From: Candidatus Lernaella stagnicola
Lineage (GTDB): Bacteria; Lernaellota; Lernaellaia; Lernaellales; Lernaellaceae
Direction of reading: 5' to 3'
Length of the DNA: 64,000 bases
NCBI GenBank assembly: GCA_030765525.1
Contig: JAVCCK010000042.1
Coordinates: 164,797 to 228,796, forward strand
Shown: piece by piece, positions 9,776-18,193 of the stretch
Layout of the letters: the number at the start of each line of letters is the position of its first letter
How positions within the stretch are numbered: position 1 is the first letter of the stretch
Position numbers and translations under genes: made by a program
The notes under the pieces: model-generated
What the model was told of the DNA's origin: nothing
The model's database searches: none
Seen by the model: the letters and a program-made list of their open reading frames with translations, nothing else

Positions 9776-10606
9776 ATGGCCGCACCCGGCAAGCTGCTGC
9801 TGGTTGCCACCCCTATCGGCAACTGGGACGACACCAGCGCCCGGGCGCTTGCCGCCTTGCGCGAATGCGATCTCGTTGTGGCCGAAGACACCCGTAAAGC
9901 CGGCGTGTTCCTCAGCCATTTTCAAATCGACAAACCCAAGCTCTCTTTTTTCGAGGGCAATATCCCCCAACGACTACCGCACATTCTCGAACGGCTGCGC
10001 GATGGCCAAACCATCGCCCTGGTCACCGACGCCGGCACGCCGCTGATTTCGGACCCCGGCTACGAATTGGTGTATCGCTGCCTCGAAGAAGAAATCCACG
10101 TCGTCGCCCTGCCCGGCCCCTGCGCGGCGATCATCGCGTTGCAGCTCTCCGGCCTGCCGCCCGACCGTTTCATCTTCGACGGCTTCCTGCCGCGCAAAGG
10201 TTCGGCGCGGCGTCGCCGGCTGGAATCCTACCTGCGCATGGACGGCACACTCATTTTGTACGAAGCGGCCAAGCGCACCGTCGGCACCCTGCAAGACCTC
10301 CACGACGTGCTCGGCGACGTCCAAGCCGCCGTGCTGCGCGAGATGACGAAAATACACGAGGAAGCCTTGCGCGGCCCTTTAAGTTACCTCATCGACGAAC
10401 TTGCCGAGCGTAAACTACTGGGTGAAGTGACCATCGTCGCGCGCTTACCCAAGGCGCAAGTCGGTGAAATGGCCGACGCGGTGGAACACGGCCGAAAGCT
10501 GATGCGCGAAATGGGCATCAAAACCAAGGACGCCGCCACCGCCGTCGCGTTGATCACCGGCGTCGATAAAAAAACTCTCTATAAACTGCTGGCGGAGCCA
10601 TCATGA
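9776..10606 (+). CDS. rsmI: 16S rRNA (cytidine1402-2'-O)-methyltransferase
   Basis: A 276-residue SAM-dependent methyltransferase of the tetrapyrrole-methylase fold that 2'-O-methylates C1402 of 16S rRNA. Diagnostic motifs are LLLVATPIGNWDD at the N-terminus, VVAEDTRKAG, VTDAGTPLISDPGY and ALPGPCAAI. The frame is open upstream of 9776, but only this ATG gives the conserved RsmI N-terminus; it sits 2 nt after the preceding stop. The stop overlaps the next small gene by 4 bp (ATGA). Confidence 0.95.
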   Translation: MAAPGKLLLVATPIGNWDDTSARALAALRECDLVVAEDTRKAGVFLSHFQIDKPKLSFFEGNIPQRLPHILERLRDGQTIALVTDAGTPLISDPGYELVYRCLEEEIHVVALPGPCAAIIALQLSGLPPDRFIFDGFLPRKGSARRRRLESYLRMDGTLILYEAAKRTVGTLQDLHDVLGDVQAAVLREMTKIHEEALRGPLSYLIDELAERKLLGEVTIVARLPKAQVGEMADAVEHGRKLMREMGIKTKDAATAVALITGVDKKTLYKLLAEPS

Positions 10607-10782
10607 AAAACGAACAGGAAATCATCGCCAAATTGAAAGAGAAATCCGTGGACGGAAATATTGTTTGCGCCGTGGCATTGGCCTTGGCCGACGAACTGGG
10701 TGTCTCACCGCGGGTGATCGGCGATCTGGCCACGCGGGGGAAAATCCGCATTCGAGCCTGTCAACTCGGATGCTTTAAATGA
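10603..10782 (+). CDS. 59-aa conserved-looking small protein
   Basis: A 59-residue protein whose ATG overlaps the rsmI stop by 4 bp. It reads as a compact helical, possibly winged-helix-like, domain: an amphipathic helix (EIIAKLKEKS), a second helix with LALADELGVSPRVIGDLA resembling a helix-turn-helix, and a C-terminal strand ending CQLGCFK with two Cys. Coupling to rsmI and a well-placed terminator right after it support a real gene. I do not recognise the family; a DNA- or RNA-binding role is an inference from the helix-turn-helix-like pattern. Confidence 0.65.
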   Translation: MKNEQEIIAKLKEKSVDGNIVCAVALALADELGVSPRVIGDLATRGKIRIRACQLGCFK

Positions 10783-10787
10783 AAAAG

Positions 10788-10811
10788 CCGTCCCGCCGCA
10801 AGGCGGAGCGG
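10788..10811. terminator. Bidirectional hairpin terminator
   Basis: CCGTCCCGCC, loop GCAA, GGCGGAGCGG: a 10-bp stem with one mismatch and one wobble. It is followed by ACTTTTC on the plus strand and CTTTTTC on the minus strand, so it can serve both the rsmI operon and the convergent 49-aa gene. Confidence 0.65.
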
Positions 10812-10833
10812 ACTTTTCACAAACGCCGCAGCG

Positions 10834-10983
10834 CTACTTGCTTTCGGCGGTCTTCTTTTCTTCGGCTTTGTGAATCGGAAACACCGGCGTGGTTCCACGG
10901 CGAATGATGCGCTTGCGCGCCGTGCCGCTGGCCCGCACCTTGCGAATCCGTTTCATCTTGGTCTTTTTGCTGTTCGAAGCCAT
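10834..10983 (-). CDS. 49-aa highly basic protein
   Basis: A 49-residue protein dominated by Lys and Arg in its first 30 residues (SKKTKMKRIRKVRASGTARK) with a short acidic/Lys tail. The start at 10983 is chosen because an AAGGAGA Shine-Dalgarno lies just upstream; the longer open frame is not supported. A near-consensus promoter precedes it (TTGACA-17-TATAAA), implying high expression. The composition resembles small ribosome- or nucleoid-associated proteins, but no named family is recognised. It is transcribed convergently to the rsmI operon with a shared terminator between. Confidence 0.75.
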   Translation of the reverse strand: MASNSKKTKMKRIRKVRASGTARKRIIRRGTTPVFPIHKAEEKKTAESK

Positions 10984-11028
10984 GATCGTCTCCTTACCTT
11001 TACCCACCCGTTTGCCGGTAGGCCGCGT

Positions 11029-11057
11029 TTTATACTTCATCCCCGGGCACCTGTCAA
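11029..11057 (-). promoter_or_regulatory. Strong sigma70 promoter of the 49-aa gene
   Basis: On the minus strand: TTGACA (11052-11057), a 17-bp spacer and TATAAA (11029-11034). This is one of the best promoter matches in the window; the start codon is about 45 bp downstream. Confidence 0.75.
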
Positions 11058-11171
11058 ACGGCAAAGGCCCCGTTTTACTTCCCAAATCGCCTGCCGCCGC
11101 GCCCGTGCGGGAAGATTGACCATCTCCCGGCACGGTGTCAATATACCCTTTTGCGGGCCAAGGAGATTATC

Positions 11172-11438
11172 ATGCCCAAAAAGGGAACCAAAGAAGAGTC
11201 CACCTTCGAGACGCAATTGCGGCGCCTCGAGGACTTGGTGGGCAAGCTCGAAAGTGGCGACCTGCCCCTGGAGGCCGCAGTGGAGGTTTTCGAAGAAGGC
11301 ATGAAACTCTCATCCTCTTTGACGAAAACCCTCGACAGCGCCGAAAAACGCGTTGAGGTCCTGCTGGAAAAAGCCGACGGCACCGTCGCCGTGCAGGACC
11401 TGAGTCACGAGGACGACGACGAAAACGACGAGGAGTAG
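11172..11438 (+). CDS. xseB: Exodeoxyribonuclease VII small subunit
   Basis: An 88-residue helical protein matching XseB: TFETQLRRLEDLVGKLESGD, LPLEAAVEVFEEGMKLS, and a second helix with EKRVEVLLEK. It partners the large subunit XseA (not in this window) in degrading single-stranded DNA. An AGGAG at 11161-11165 selects the ATG at 11172 over the TTG at 11151. The acidic tail (HEDDDENDEE) is longer than usual. It lies 4 bp upstream of dxs, the conserved xseB-(ispA)-dxs order, with ispA absent. Confidence 0.92.
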   Translation: MPKKGTKEESTFETQLRRLEDLVGKLESGDLPLEAAVEVFEEGMKLSSSLTKTLDSAEKRVEVLLEKADGTVAVQDLSHEDDDENDEE

Positions 11439-11442
11439 CCGC

Positions 11443-13320
11443 GTGAGCCGCCACCTGGACCACATCGAATCGCCGACCGATCTGAAAAAAATGCCCCTGG
11501 ACGACTTACCCGTCCTGGCCGACGAGATTCGCGAAGAAATCATCAACACCATCAGCCAAACCGGCGGCCACCTGGCGTCGAACCTGGGATCGGTCGAACT
11601 CACCATCGCGCTGCACTATGTCTTCGACAGCCCTTCCGACCGCTTCGTGTGGGACGTGGGGCACCAGGTCTACACCCACAAGCTGTTGACCGGCCGGCGC
11701 GATCGCTTCGGAACCCTGCGTCAAATTGACGGCCTCTCGGGCTTCCCCAACCCGGCCGAAAGCGAGCACGACATTTTCATTGTCGGGCACAGCGGCACAT
11801 CAATCAGTTCGGGTATCGGCCTGGTGGAAGGAAACCACCTACAGGGGGAAGACGACCGCCGGGTTATCGTCGTCATCGGCGACGGCTCACTGACCGCCGG
11901 GCTGGCCTATGAGGGGCTCAACACCGCCGGGCGTATGGACAAAAACCTCATCATCGTGCTCAACGACAACAAAATGAGCATCAGTGAAAACGTTGGCGCG
12001 CTGTCCGGATACCTGTCGCGCAAGTTCGCCGGACAAACCGCCAACGCCGTTCGCCAGCGGCTCAAGCGATTCATGCGCAACGTGCCCACGGTGGGCGAGG
12101 ACGTGTACCGAACCGCCAAGCGCATGCAGGACGCCGTCAAAGCGTTTTTGGCCCCGGGCTTCTTGTTCGAATCCCTCGGCTTCCGCTACCTCGGCCCCAT
12201 CGACGGGCACAACATCGACCACCTGATCGAGGCGTTTCGCGGCGTGATGCGCTTTCCGGGACCGACGCTGGTTCACGTTTCGACGATCAAAGGCAAGGGT
12301 TTCATCGCCGCGGAAGACCTCCCGGATCGTTTCCACGGTGTCGGCAAGTTCGACGTCGCCACGGGCGAATCGCAAAAAAAAGCCGCCGGGCCGCCCGCTT
12401 ACACACAGGTGTTTTCCGACGCCATCGTCGAACTCGGTGAACGGGATCGACGGATCGTGGTCATCACCGCCGCCATGCCCAGCGGCACCGGCTTGGAAAC
12501 CTTTGCCGACCGCTTTCCCGAACGCAGCTACGACGTCGGCATTTCCGAACAACACGGCATCACCTTCGCCGCCGGCCTCGCTAAAACCGGCCTGCGACCG
12601 ATCGCCGCCATCTACAGCACCTTTTTGCAGCGGAGTTACGACCAGATCATCCACGATGTCGCGCTGCAGAACCTGCCGGTCGTTTTCGCAATCGACCGCG
12701 GCGGCCTCGTGGGCGACGACGGCCCGACTCACCACGGCGTGTTCGACCTGACCTACCTGAGGCACATCCCCGGCTTGGTCGTGATGGCGCCCTCCGATGA
12801 GCGGGAACTCGTGCACATGCTGCATTCCGCCTTCACCTACGACCGACCGACCGCCGTGCGCTACCCGCGCGGCTCGGGCACCGGCGTCGCCCTACCCGAA
12901 CAACCCGAGACTTTGCCCCTGGGCAAAGGGCGCCTGCTGCGCGAAGGCAGCGACGCGGTCATCGTCGCCATCGGAAACCGGGTCGCGACGGCCTTGGCTG
13001 CCGCCGATACGCTCGCCGGCGAGGGACGGAGCGTGGCGGTAATCGACGCCCGTTTCGTCAAGCCTCTTGACGCGGAGTTGATCGGCCGTTGGGCCGAGAA
13101 AACCGGATGCGTCATAACCGCCGAGGAAAATACCGGCCTGGGCGGCTTCGGCAGCGCGGTTCTCGAAATGCTTTCCGAGCGCGGCATCTTCGGCATCAAG
13201 ACCCGCGTGGTCGCGCTGCCCGACCGCTTCATCGAACACGGTTCCCAAGAGGAACTGCGCCGGCGGGTCGGCATCGACGACATCGGCATCGCCGACGCCG
13301 TGCGCGATCTGCTGACATAG
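11443..13320 (+). CDS. dxs: 1-deoxy-D-xylulose-5-phosphate synthase
   Basis: A 625-residue thiamine-diphosphate enzyme that condenses pyruvate and glyceraldehyde 3-phosphate in the first step of the MEP isoprenoid pathway. Motifs: WDVGHQVYTHKLLTGR, GHSGTSIS, the ThDP motif GDGSLTAGLAYEGLN, RGGLVGDDGPTHHG, and the transketolase C-terminal domain with DARFVKPLD. Full length. GTG start, 4 bp after xseB; followed 2 bp later by tlyA, so it is the central gene of an xseB-dxs-tlyA operon. Confidence 0.96.
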   Translation: MSRHLDHIESPTDLKKMPLDDLPVLADEIREEIINTISQTGGHLASNLGSVELTIALHYVFDSPSDRFVWDVGHQVYTHKLLTGRRDRFGTLRQIDGLSGFPNPAESEHDIFIVGHSGTSISSGIGLVEGNHLQGEDDRRVIVVIGDGSLTAGLAYEGLNTAGRMDKNLIIVLNDNKMSISENVGALSGYLSRKFAGQTANAVRQRLKRFMRNVPTVGEDVYRTAKRMQDAVKAFLAPGFLFESLGFRYLGPIDGHNIDHLIEAFRGVMRFPGPTLVHVSTIKGKGFIAAEDLPDRFHGVGKFDVATGESQKKAAGPPAYTQVFSDAIVELGERDRRIVVITAAMPSGTGLETFADRFPERSYDVGISEQHGITFAAGLAKTGLRPIAAIYSTFLQRSYDQIIHDVALQNLPVVFAIDRGGLVGDDGPTHHGVFDLTYLRHIPGLVVMAPSDERELVHMLHSAFTYDRPTAVRYPRGSGTGVALPEQPETLPLGKGRLLREGSDAVIVAIGNRVATALAAADTLAGEGRSVAVIDARFVKPLDAELIGRWAEKTGCVITAEENTGLGGFGSAVLEMLSERGIFGIKTRVVALPDRFIEHGSQEELRRRVGIDDIGIADAVRDLLT

Positions 13321-13322
13321 AT

Positions 13323-14072
13323 ATGGCCGGGAAAAAACCCCGCCTCGATCATCTCGTGTTCGAACGCGGCTTGGCCGAATCCCGAGAAAAAGCCAAAGCG
13401 CTGATCATGGCGGGCAAGGTGTTGGTCAACGACCGCCCGGCCGAGAAGCCCGGAACGCCGACCAATCCGACCGCCGATATCCGCCTGCGCGGCACGTTGC
13501 CCTATGTCAGCCGCGGCGGCGAAAAGCTCGTCGGCGCTCTGGATGCCCTAGGCGTGGACCCCACGGGCGGTGATTGGCTGGATGTCGGACAATCCACCGG
13601 CGGGTTCACCGACGTTTTGCTGCAACGTGGCGCCGCGCATGTCACGGGCATCGACGTCGGCTACGGCCAACTCGCCAACAAACTGCGGCAAGACCCCCGC
13701 GTGAGTTGCATGGAACGAACCAACGCCCGCACATTGCCGCCCGATTTTTTCCAGGGGCGACGCTTCGACGGCGCGGTGATCGACGTAAGTTTCATTTCGC
13801 TGCGCTCGGTGCTGCCGGCGGTGGCACCGCACCTACGAATCGGCGCATCGACCCTGGCGATGGTCAAGCCGCAATTCGAGGCCGGTCGCGAGCGACTGGG
13901 CAAAGGCGGCGTGGTACGCGATCCGGAAGTAATCGCCGAATGCGTTGCCCAGATCGCGGCCTTCGGTGGCGAACTTGGTCTGGCGGCGCGCGGCGAGGCA
14001 CCCGCACCCATTCAAGGGCCGAAAGGTAATCAAGAAGTCTTCGTCCTGTTTGAGAAAATAAGCGATGCCTGA
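13323..14072 (+). CDS. tlyA: TlyA-family rRNA methyltransferase / putative hemolysin
   Basis: A 249-residue protein with an N-terminal S4 RNA-binding domain (RLDHLVFERGLAESREKAKALIMAGKVLVND) and an FtsJ-like Rossmann methyltransferase domain (WLDVGQSTGGFTDVLLQRGA, VIDVSFISLRSVLP, KPQFEAGRERLGKGGVV). TlyA proteins 2'-O-methylate rRNA. The motif-I Gly-Ala usual in DxGxSTGGFT reads DVGQSTGGFT. The start at 13323 is the only one giving the S4 N-terminus; it lies 2 nt after the dxs stop. The dxs-tlyA pairing is common in bacteria. Confidence 0.93.
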   Translation: MAGKKPRLDHLVFERGLAESREKAKALIMAGKVLVNDRPAEKPGTPTNPTADIRLRGTLPYVSRGGEKLVGALDALGVDPTGGDWLDVGQSTGGFTDVLLQRGAAHVTGIDVGYGQLANKLRQDPRVSCMERTNARTLPPDFFQGRRFDGAVIDVSFISLRSVLPAVAPHLRIGASTLAMVKPQFEAGRERLGKGGVVRDPEVIAECVAQIAAFGGELGLAARGEAPAPIQGPKGNQEVFVLFEKISDA

Positions 14073-14078
14073 GTTTCC

Positions 14079-14106
14079 TTGACACCTCTCGTTCATCCGC
14101 TAACTT
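14079..14106 (+). promoter_or_regulatory. Sigma70-type promoter
   Basis: TTGACA (14079-14084), 16-bp spacer, TAACTT (14101-14106), 30 bp before the GTG of the PP-loop gene. It overlaps only the short gap after tlyA. Confidence 0.5.
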
Positions 14107-14136
14107 GATGGCAGCGACACACCAAAGGGAGTCCGC

Positions 14137-15180
14137 GTGACCGATCGCAAGCCACGAGCGCTGTCCATGTTTTCCGGCGGCCTCGATTCAATCCTGGCCA
14201 CGAAGCTGATGATGGAACTCGGCGTGGACGTGCTCGCGCTTCACTTCACGGCACCTTTCATCAACCCGCTGCGAACCGATGATCGACCGACAAAATCCGA
14301 AACCTGGGCCGCCCGACTGGGCGTGTCCATGCGCATTATCGATGTGTGGCCCGAGTATTTCGAACTTCTAAAGAAACCTAGATACGGCTTCGGCAAGAAC
14401 CTCAACCCCTGCATCGACTGCAAAATCCTCTTCTTACGCAAAGCCCGCGAAATCATGGAAAAAGAAGGCTACGACTTCGTGTTCACCGGCGAGGTCAAGG
14501 GCCAGCGGCCCATGAGTCAAAATAAGCAAAGTTTGGACAATATCGCTGCCGTTTCGGGGTTGAACGACCGCCTGCTGCGGCCTCTATCCGCTCAGGTTCT
14601 GCCGCCCAGCTTCCCCGAGCGGACGGGCTTGATCGATCGTGAGCAGTTACTGGCGTTTACCGGCCGCGGACGAAAAAACCAGGTGGCCCTGGCGGCGAAA
14701 TTGGGAATTGACGACCCGCCCGGCACTGGCGGCGGCTGCTTGCTCACCGACCGCCGCTATTCCCTACGTTTGATGCATCTTATGGAAATCAAAGAGGAAA
14801 TATCTCACGAAGACCTGCATTTACTACACGTAGGACGGCACTTGCAGCTTTCCCGTAACGGTAAGGTGATCGTAAGCCGCGACGAACAGGAAAACGGATT
14901 ATTGGAACGTTGGGCGGATTTTGGTGACGTCCTCCTGTGGCCGGAGGATTGGCTGGGGCCCGTTGCCTTGGTGGTTTCACCGCAGGGCGTCGACGACGCC
15001 GACTTGGCTTTGGTTGCCGCGATGATGAATCGTTGGGGCAAGCCAACCGGCGACGGCTTGGTAACCGCTCGCCGCCGAGGCGATTCGGAGGCTTTTTCTC
15101 TACGTCCCGGGCACTTGGTACCCGACCTGGCCATGGATGAGTTGCACATCCATAAAACAAAATCTCTCAAAAATCACTGA
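14137..15180 (+). CDS. PP-loop ATP pyrophosphatase, tRNA-thiolation-like
   Basis: A 347-residue protein. The N-terminus has the adenylating PP-loop MFSGGLDSILATKLMMELG, as in MnmA, ThiI and related tRNA-thiolating enzymes. A CIDCK motif (about residue 90) and a CLL Cys in GTGGGCLLTDRRY could be the sulphur-handling Cys pair. The C-terminal 120 residues resemble the extra domain of MnmA-like proteins of anaerobes. It probably makes a thiolated nucleoside in tRNA, but the exact position cannot be read. GTG start preceded by GGGAG. Monocistronic, with its own promoter. Confidence 0.75.
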   Translation: MTDRKPRALSMFSGGLDSILATKLMMELGVDVLALHFTAPFINPLRTDDRPTKSETWAARLGVSMRIIDVWPEYFELLKKPRYGFGKNLNPCIDCKILFLRKAREIMEKEGYDFVFTGEVKGQRPMSQNKQSLDNIAAVSGLNDRLLRPLSAQVLPPSFPERTGLIDREQLLAFTGRGRKNQVALAAKLGIDDPPGTGGGCLLTDRRYSLRLMHLMEIKEEISHEDLHLLHVGRHLQLSRNGKVIVSRDEQENGLLERWADFGDVLLWPEDWLGPVALVVSPQGVDDADLALVAAMMNRWGKPTGDGLVTARRRGDSEAFSLRPGHLVPDLAMDELHIHKTKSLKNH

Positions 15181-15336
15181 TATTGGGCGTAGCAACCTTG
15201 AAAAGAGCCTAATATATCGTTTTTTAGCTTTTTTTCTTCGCGCAACAGGGTCCGGTTTTCGATAACGATTCCTTTTCCGACTCAACTTGTGTGTCGAACG
15301 TGCCGATGATTAGACGTGACAGGAGAAGAGTCTTCT

Positions 15337-16365
15337 ATGATGGCAGGCAACGCGAAAATCCTAATGTTCGAGCCCGAGCCCTTGGTTCGTGAAGCGATGA
15401 CCGACATACTCGGTTCGGCTGGATACACGATTCTGGAGGCCTCGACGAGCACGGAAGCACGGCGTTGGCTGCACGACGAAGAAATCGACCTGATCATTTG
15501 CGACGTGGGCCAGAACGGCAGCACCGGCATGGACGTGGTTAATTACATTCTCAAAGGCCGTTTCGGTATCGACGTGATCGTCATGACCTCCTACACCGAT
15601 ATTGAGAATGTTCGCCGGATCGTCGATACCGGTGTGTACGACATCATTCCGAAACCGGTACACGTGTACAACCTGCTGCTATCGGTGCAACGCGCCTTGG
15701 AGACCCGTCGGCTTTCCCACCGCAACCGCGAGTTACAGTCGAGCATGGAAAAGAAGATTAAAGAGAAGATGCTTTCCATGCGTATTCACAGTCAGGAAAA
15801 ACAACAACTTCTCATCTCCATCATCCGTTCGCTGGTCAGCGCTTTGGAAGCCAAAGACAAGTACACCGAGGGTCACAGCCGCCGCGTCGCCGACAACGCC
15901 GTACAAATGGCTGAAACGATCGGTTTCAGCACCGGTGAAGCCGAGGAAATCCATCTCGCCGGATTGTTCCACGACATCGGCAAAATTGGGATTAGCGAGG
16001 TGGTCCTTAATAAAAAGGGGCGATTGACCGACGAGGAATACGACGAAATTAAACGGCACCCGCAAATCAGCCAGAAGATCGTCGAACAGGTCCCGCAATT
16101 CAAGCGAATCGCCCGCATCGTGCGCGCCCACCACGAGTTTTACGACGGTCAAGGTTATCCCGACGGCGCCCGTCGCGATGAAATTCCGGTCGGGGCGCGC
16201 ATTATGGCCATCTGCGACGCCCACGATGCGATGACCTCCACCCGCCCCTATCGTGAGGCGCTGCCCAATGATCGCGCCTTGAGCATCATCCGCCGCAACG
16301 CCGGCACCCAGTTCGATCCCGAACTGGTACACGTCTTCCTGAAGATGAAAAATTACGTAAACTAG
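15337..16365 (+). CDS. Response regulator with HD-GYP phosphodiesterase domain
   Basis: A 342-residue protein. Residues 1-125 are a receiver domain (phospho-acceptor Asp in DLIICDVG, conserved Lys in IIPKPV). After a coiled linker (about 125-170) comes an HD-GYP domain: HSRRVADNAVQMAE, the HD pair in AGLFHDIGKIGI, RAHHEFYDGQGYPDG (the GYP part is intact) and ICDAHDAMTS. It should hydrolyse cyclic-di-GMP under control of a sensor kinase that is not in this window. AGGAG at 15321-15325 favours the ATG at 15337 over a GTG at 15316. Convergent with the radical SAM operon. Confidence 0.9.
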   Translation: MMAGNAKILMFEPEPLVREAMTDILGSAGYTILEASTSTEARRWLHDEEIDLIICDVGQNGSTGMDVVNYILKGRFGIDVIVMTSYTDIENVRRIVDTGVYDIIPKPVHVYNLLLSVQRALETRRLSHRNRELQSSMEKKIKEKMLSMRIHSQEKQQLLISIIRSLVSALEAKDKYTEGHSRRVADNAVQMAETIGFSTGEAEEIHLAGLFHDIGKIGISEVVLNKKGRLTDEEYDEIKRHPQISQKIVEQVPQFKRIARIVRAHHEFYDGQGYPDGARRDEIPVGARIMAICDAHDAMTSTRPYREALPNDRALSIIRRNAGTQFDPELVHVFLKMKNYVN

Positions 16366-16402
16366 CCGCCGTTTTTCTCCACCACCCGCGTGACAATTGC
16401 TT

Positions 16403-17062
16403 TTATAGTTTCCCGGCGATGACAAAAACCGCGACGTTGGCCAACCCGTGCAACACAATGGCCGCGGTCACCGAACCGGTGCGCACCCGCAGGTAGGCAA
16501 ACAACAAGGCAGGAAAGAAAACCGTCAGCCGCAGTGGCTGCCATTGCGGCAGGGCATGGGCGAGGGCGAAAAGCGCCGAACTGAGCAGCACCGCCGGGCC
16601 GTAAGCGCCGACCCATGCGCGCTGCTTGCCCGGCCACACGCGGTGCAACAGCGTCAAGAGGTAACCGCGGAAAAACACTTCTTCAGGCAAGGCCACCGCG
16701 GCCAGTTGGTGCAGCAACTGCCAGGCGACTTGCGCGTCGATGCGCCATGCCATCTCGTGGCCGACGATCGCGCCCCAGAACAGCCAATACCCGAAGGCGA
16801 AAGGCGGTAACACGAGCACGGCCATGCACGTGCCGATTTTCACGTCGCTCCACCACCGGGCGCCGGTCAGGCCGTACGCGTGAAAATCCCGCTTGCGGTA
16901 ATGAATCACCAGCACAGGCAGCCAAAGCATAACCAGCGCCGCGATGATTCCGGAACCCGTTGACCAAACGCCGGGCAACAGATGGTTACCCGCCGCCAGC
17001 GCCATGATCAGCGCGGTGGCGGCCAGTGCCTCGGTGAGGGCAAAACGGCGAACTGAGTCCAC
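16403..17062 (-). CDS. CPBP-family intramembrane glutamic protease
   Basis: A 219-residue polytopic membrane protein with the CPBP/Abi motifs: EExxxR (Glu127-Glu128 to Arg132 in LPEEVFFRGY), a His in FALAHALPQWQ and a third motif LHGLANV. Members are glutamic intramembrane proteases (Rce1-like), including prenyl-protein proteases and myxosortases. GTG start. It follows the third radical SAM gene by only 33 bp on the same strand, so it may be the last gene of that operon and could process or release a product or protein of the cluster; that link is inference. Confidence 0.85.
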   Translation of the reverse strand: MDSVRRFALTEALAATALIMALAAGNHLLPGVWSTGSGIIAALVMLWLPVLVIHYRKRDFHAYGLTGARWWSDVKIGTCMAVLVLPPFAFGYWLFWGAIVGHEMAWRIDAQVAWQLLHQLAAVALPEEVFFRGYLLTLLHRVWPGKQRAWVGAYGPAVLLSSALFALAHALPQWQPLRLTVFFPALLFAYLRVRTGSVTAAIVLHGLANVAVFVIAGKL

Positions 17063-17095
17063 GAGTGGTTTCTTTCGCTCAGTGGTGTGACGAAG

Positions 17096-18193
17096 CTACA
17101 GTTTACAGCAACGAGCGCAGCCGGGCATCAAGCCTTCTCTAAGGGTGTCGCGAAAGCGCCGATACAACCCGTTGTTCCACACCTCGGCCAGCGGCTCCTC
17201 TAGAACATTGCCCATCCGCACGTACAGAAACTGGCACGGATACACGTCGCCCTGCGCATTGATAAACGTGCTGCGCCAGATGAAAACACACCGGCGGCCC
17301 AGGCTCGCGTCGGGGCTGTACCAGCGGCGGATTTCCGCGTCGTCGAGCACCGGCTTGGTCAACACGCGTCGGCCTTCCTCGGTTTCGAAGAACTCAAGCA
17401 GTGGCGCAAACGCCGCGCCGTCAGGTTCGAATTGGTGTGAGAGAATATCGATGGGTACGTCGGGGAAACGTTCGTTCCAGTAATTTTTCTGCGCTTCCAC
17501 TTCCGTGGGGGTCAAGAAATTCAGGTGCGACAAGCGCAAGGTCATCCGCCGGATGTCACTGGTTTCGGCGATGAAGCCCGACAGGTCGGCCACGCTTTCG
17601 GCCGTAATCACGTAGTTGACCATCGGCCCGGGTTTCGGGCTGATGCGGCTCCACAAGCGGATCGCCTCCATCGTCTTATCGAACGAGCCGGGTATACCGA
17701 CAGCCTTATCGTGTACTTCGCGCTGCCCGTGCACGCTGACCATGAACGCATCCAAACCGAGCGCCGCCAACCTTCTCGCTTTGTCTTCGTCGACCAACGT
17801 GCCGTTGGTAACCAGCCCCACAGGCAAGCCGTGCGCTTTGAATGCGGCAATCACCTCCACCAGATCCTGGCGCGAAAACGGCTCGCCGCCGGAAATGAAA
17901 ATCCCCGGCCGATACCGCGCCCAGTCGTCGGCCATCGCTTGGAATTGCGCAAGGCTGATTTCTTTCGACCGCGCCACGACGTTTTCGGCATTGAAACAAT
18001 ACGGGCATCGCAAATTGCAGCGCGTGGTGACGTTGATATTGATCACAAAGGGGAACTCGTTGCTGCGCCCGCCTTTGCGCATCATCTGCGCCGGCAAGAC
18101 CAGCATGTCGCCCATCGTGCGCGCCACCGGAAAGAAAGGACGAAACGCCCGCACGTTGATCAACTGAGAATGCAATTTCGTCCAAAGGCTCAA
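17096..18193 (-). CDS. Radical SAM/SPASM enzyme (stand-alone)
   Basis: A 365-residue radical SAM protein. The cluster motif is CNLRCPYC (Cys59, Cys63, Cys66), followed by the SAM-binding motif FISGGEPF. The C-terminus is a SPASM-type domain with Cys in GRRCVFIW, DVYPCQFLYVRMGN and a terminal GCARCCKL. The N-terminal 45 residues are basic and amphipathic and may touch the membrane. It starts with TTG overlapping the stop of the 886-residue gene (TTGA), so it is coupled to it. SPASM enzymes modify peptides, sugars or cofactors; the substrate is unknown. Confidence 0.88.
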   Translation of the reverse strand: MSLWTKLHSQLINVRAFRPFFPVARTMGDMLVLPAQMMRKGGRSNEFPFVININVTTRCNLRCPYCFNAENVVARSKEISLAQFQAMADDWARYRPGIFISGGEPFSRQDLVEVIAAFKAHGLPVGLVTNGTLVDEDKARRLAALGLDAFMVSVHGQREVHDKAVGIPGSFDKTMEAIRLWSRISPKPGPMVNYVITAESVADLSGFIAETSDIRRMTLRLSHLNFLTPTEVEAQKNYWNERFPDVPIDILSHQFEPDGAAFAPLLEFFETEEGRRVLTKPVLDDAEIRRWYSPDASLGRRCVFIWRSTFINAQGDVYPCQFLYVRMGNVLEEPLAEVWNNGLYRRFRDTLREGLMPGCARCCKL

